Source: Baffinella frigidus (Eukaryota > Cryptophyceae > Cryptomonadales > Baffinellaceae). Taken from it: a DNA stretch of 11,080 bases. The notes beneath the pieces were generated by a model. That model saw nothing but the letters and a program-made list of their open reading frames with translations, was not told the DNA's origin and made no database searches. Where the stretch lies: contig MU646648.1 in assembly GCA_026770585.1 (NCBI GenBank), forward strand, positions 312,003-323,082, read 5' to 3'. Position numbers and translations under genes: made by a program. Within the stretch, counting starts at the first letter, position 1. Each line of letters opens with the position of its first letter. Shown one piece after another: positions 10,873 to 11,080 of this stretch.

Positions 10873-11080
10873 CCACATCCACACGAGGTTACCCATGCGA
10901 CCAGAATAGAAGGGACTTTTAAAGTTTTGTGGGGAAAAAGTCACGTGTCGCGCGCCTCCGCGGCGGGACCTGTGTAAAGTCGCTGCTTTTCATCTGAAAA
11001 TTACTACACACGTTTACAATCGACATTTATTCTGTTCGCATAGGTAGCCTCGTGTGGATAGCGGACTTCGCAGGGATTTT
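10873..11080 (+). mobile_element. MITE family B copy B6, split by A4 and cut by the window edge
   Basis: CCACAT at 10873-10878 and ATAGCGGACTTCGCAGGG from 11058 rejoin, with one AT removed, to TCCACATAGCGGACTTCG, which matches the B terminus TCCACACAGCGGACTTCG at 786-803 except at one base. The rest of the element should lie to the right of the window. Confidence 0.75.
10879..11057 (+). mobile_element. MITE family A, diverged copy A4
   Basis: Ends CCACACGAGGTTACC and GGTAGCCTCGTGTGG bound 179 bp, with AT on both sides (10877-10878 and 11058-11059). Internally it keeps GAAAATTACTACACAC, the reverse complement of the A1 word GTGTAGTAATTTTC, and GTCACGTG, but lacks the perfect central palindrome and is about 30 bp shorter than A1. 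It interrupts a family B terminus. Confidence 0.78.

Overview
The window looks like nuclear, probably subtelomeric, DNA of a eukaryote. It holds no protein-coding gene I can support. All open frames are short (longest 145 codons), lie on both strands over repeats, and show no recognisable domain. The strongest taxonomic hint is eight blocks of degenerate Arabidopsis-type telomere sequence (TTTAGGG and variants). That type occurs in land plants, many green algae and several protist lineages, so I do not name an organism. All the telomere-like blocks have the G-rich strand on +, as relics of a chromosome end lying to the right would.

The rest is a dense, nested collection of short non-autonomous inverted-repeat elements (MITE or foldback type). 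I delineate several families by comparing copies inside the window. Group 1 has termini starting CCAC: family A (about 210 bp; 4 copies), family B (about 160 bp; 6 copies or fragments) and family C (139 bp; 3 full copies plus fragments). Group 2 is flanked by TA: family D (about 130 bp; 2 copies), family E (2 copies), J (187 bp), and more tentatively G (about 390 bp) and H (174 bp). There is also a recurring F motif (CTATTCsTAAGTTGAC with GGTACAAA), an inverted repeat K, a dispersed repeat L, many minisatellites, and a recurring composite module M that joins short telomere-like runs to GC-rich motifs.

Layout: 1-787 low-information sequence with a 27-bp tandem repeat; 788-946 B1; 1194-1289 repeat L; 1363-2080 F motifs with A1 inserted in one; 2324-2467 K; 2484-2900 F copies with D1; 2941-3345 telomere-like arrays; 3484-3874 G; 4280-4712 B fragment, minisatellites and E1; 4786-5360 minisatellites; 5409-5618 A2; 5653-6078 L, D2 and E2 nested; 6333-6543 A3; 6566-6726 B2; 6834-7306 telomere-like arrays; 7433-7546 B fragment; 7722-7915 module M; 7921-8094 H; 8184-8342 B4; 8521-8707 J; 8749-10011 family C copies, tandem repeats and an inverted duplication; 10014-10775 polypyrimidine tract and telomere-like arrays; 10873-11080 A4 nested in the end of another B copy.

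The most interesting signals are structural. (1) The hairpins inside families A, B, C and D keep base pairing and length between copies while the paired bases change; in family A the 22-bp palindromic centre differs at 7 of 11 pairs between copies, yet both are perfect palindromes. (2) Several insertions can be undone exactly using an uninterrupted relative in the same window, giving a TA target duplication for E and a 2-bp duplication (AA, TT, AT) for A. These elements plausibly depend on transposases encoded elsewhere; none is encoded here.
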